From Wolbachia endosymbiont of Mansonella ozzardi (GTDB taxonomy: Bacteria > Pseudomonadota > Alphaproteobacteria > Rickettsiales > Anaplasmataceae): a DNA stretch of 6,335 nucleotides. The stretch's first letter is position 1; every line of letters starts with the position of its first letter. Both the position numbers and the translations under genes were made by a program. The notes under the pieces were generated by a model. That model saw only the letters and a list, made by a program, of their open reading frames with translations. It was not told the origin of the DNA and did no database searches. Location of the stretch: the NCBI RefSeq assembly GCF_020278625.1, contig NZ_JADAKK010000062.1:1-6335 (forward strand). Direction: 5' to 3'. Shown piece by piece: positions 5,708-6,335 of this stretch.

Positions 5708-6165
5708 CTAAATTATTTTCTTAGTAGAAACAGCTGCTGCAATGTAGTTTGAATGTTCAGTTACTCCTTCAGTTTTTGCAACTTTTATTATACTAGTTCC
5801 TGTTTTTCCACTTTCACTTCTAGTCCAATATGGTGGTATATTCAGCAATACTCTGTTACCAGAGTCATGAGCATAGCACTATGCTGCATCATAACGATTA
5901 CTGTGACATGGATTGCAATAATGCTTGAAATATAGGTTATTATCACCTTGAAATGGAATATGATGATGTTTGAGAAACGCATGTAAATTAGAAATGCAAT
6001 AATCGCCTAAAGGCAAAATTTCTGCGCGGTCATACAATCCTAATCTAAGTAAGGCCTATTATCGAATTTATCAGATATGTATAACGGTTTACAATCTGAA
6101 AAATGAGGTTCACCTATATTATGGTAATAGGCATTATATGGTTATAAAATTGAGTAACAAGTCAT
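5708..6165 (-). pseudogene. Second His/Cys-rich gene remnant, paralogue of 4890-5465
   Basis: Unrecognised family, decayed. It begins at ATG 6165 with a good Shine-Dalgarno sequence (AAAGGA, 5 nt upstream), but codon 8 is TAA (6144-6142). The frame then reads PYNAYYHNIGEPHFSDCKP and on to a TAG at 6042-6040. A neighbouring frame, open from 6055, carries LYDRAEILPLGDYCISN, then HHHIPFQGDNNLYFKHYCNPC, then an in-frame TAG at 5881-5879, then CYAHDSGNRVLLNIPPYW and a C-terminal tail ending in TKKII at the TAG at 5710-5708. The change of frame near 6042-6055 fits a one-base deletion. Similarity to the neighbour covers FKH, a proline, CY, DSGN and the P-Y-containing strand, and is also visible in DNA (GTTACCAGA at 5855 and at 4962). 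The acidic repeats are absent; instead it ends in a unique tail. Confidence 0.65.
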
Positions 6166-6170
6166 AAAAA

Positions 6171-6193
6171 TCCTTTGAAAAATAACTATTATA
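6171..6193 (-). promoter_or_regulatory. Intact -10 box and Shine-Dalgarno of the decayed gene
   Basis: A perfect TATAAT lies at 6193-6188 (minus strand) and AAAGGA at 6176-6171, five nt before the ATG at 6165. Transcription would begin near 6181, giving a leader of about 15 nt. The best -35 candidate upstream is weak (TTAATC at 18 bp spacing). Signals this good in front of an ORF stopped after seven codons suggest recent decay. Confidence 0.45.
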
Positions 6194-6335
6194 CTAATTG
6201 TATGATAAAATGATTAACAATTTTATAACATAAAGATTAAAATTAGAATACCTAAGACCTTATACCAATCCCACTACACAGAAAGGGGACAGACGAAAGT
6301 AGAAAAAAGTTATAACGTCATCCAATAGAAACGAA
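6194..6335. other. Right-edge non-coding stretch
   Basis: AT-rich near 6194-6250, then more mixed composition (CCCACTACACAGAAAGGGG) to the window end. Short open stretches on both strands run off the edge, but none resembles a known protein. I see no insertion-sequence end or tRNA. Confidence 0.4.

Noticed and set aside
5753..5935. 60-residue plus-strand ORF rich in Ser, Phe and Tyr
   Set aside because: It is the antisense shadow of the second His/Cys-rich remnant, whose minus-strand similarity to its neighbour gives the better reading.

Overview
The window looks like chromosomal DNA of an AT-rich intracellular alphaproteobacterium, most likely Wolbachia or a close relative (Rickettsiales, Anaplasmataceae). 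This is inferred from the character of the proteins, the low GC content, the long intergenic gaps, the small palindromic repeats (including a short palindrome built on ATCCCAGTG/CACTGGGAT, a type I associate with Wolbachia intergenic DNA) and the visible gene decay. No database search was possible, so strain and supergroup are unknown.

Layout. Positions 62-991 (minus) encode an RluC/RluA-family 23S rRNA pseudouridine synthase. Positions 992-1565 hold no convincing gene but carry a 154-bp element bounded by 15-bp perfect inverted repeats (1011-1164), a 10-bp-stem palindrome (1262-1286), a second small hairpin (1468-1495) and a candidate promoter. At 1513-1569 an 18-codon leader-like ORF ends in an ATGA overlap with the next gene. 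Positions 1566-2852 (plus) encode a complete NhaC-type Na+/H+ antiporter. It converges, across 45 bp, on argS (2898-4598, minus), a complete arginyl-tRNA synthetase with HIGH and KMSK motifs.

Positions 4599-6335 are a degraded accessory-like stretch. Two adjacent minus-strand gene remnants (4890-5465 and 5708-6165) share a His/Cys-rich C-terminal domain with the shared core FKH...P...CY...DSGN...P-Y-W/G. The first also carries an acidic N-terminal region built from degenerate 14-24 residue repeats. Following the repeat through the DNA shows it passing through all three minus frames and returning to the original one, as if three single-base deletions had accumulated. The second has two in-frame stops and a frameshift, yet still has a good promoter -10 box, Shine-Dalgarno sequence and ATG. 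A perfect 15-bp-arm hairpin (5593-5632) separates the two.

The three intact genes are housekeeping or envelope functions (rRNA modification, ion/pH homeostasis, tRNA charging) and do not form a pathway. The novelty is in the decaying His/Cys-rich family and in the small repeat elements. I do not see a defence, secretion or phage system.
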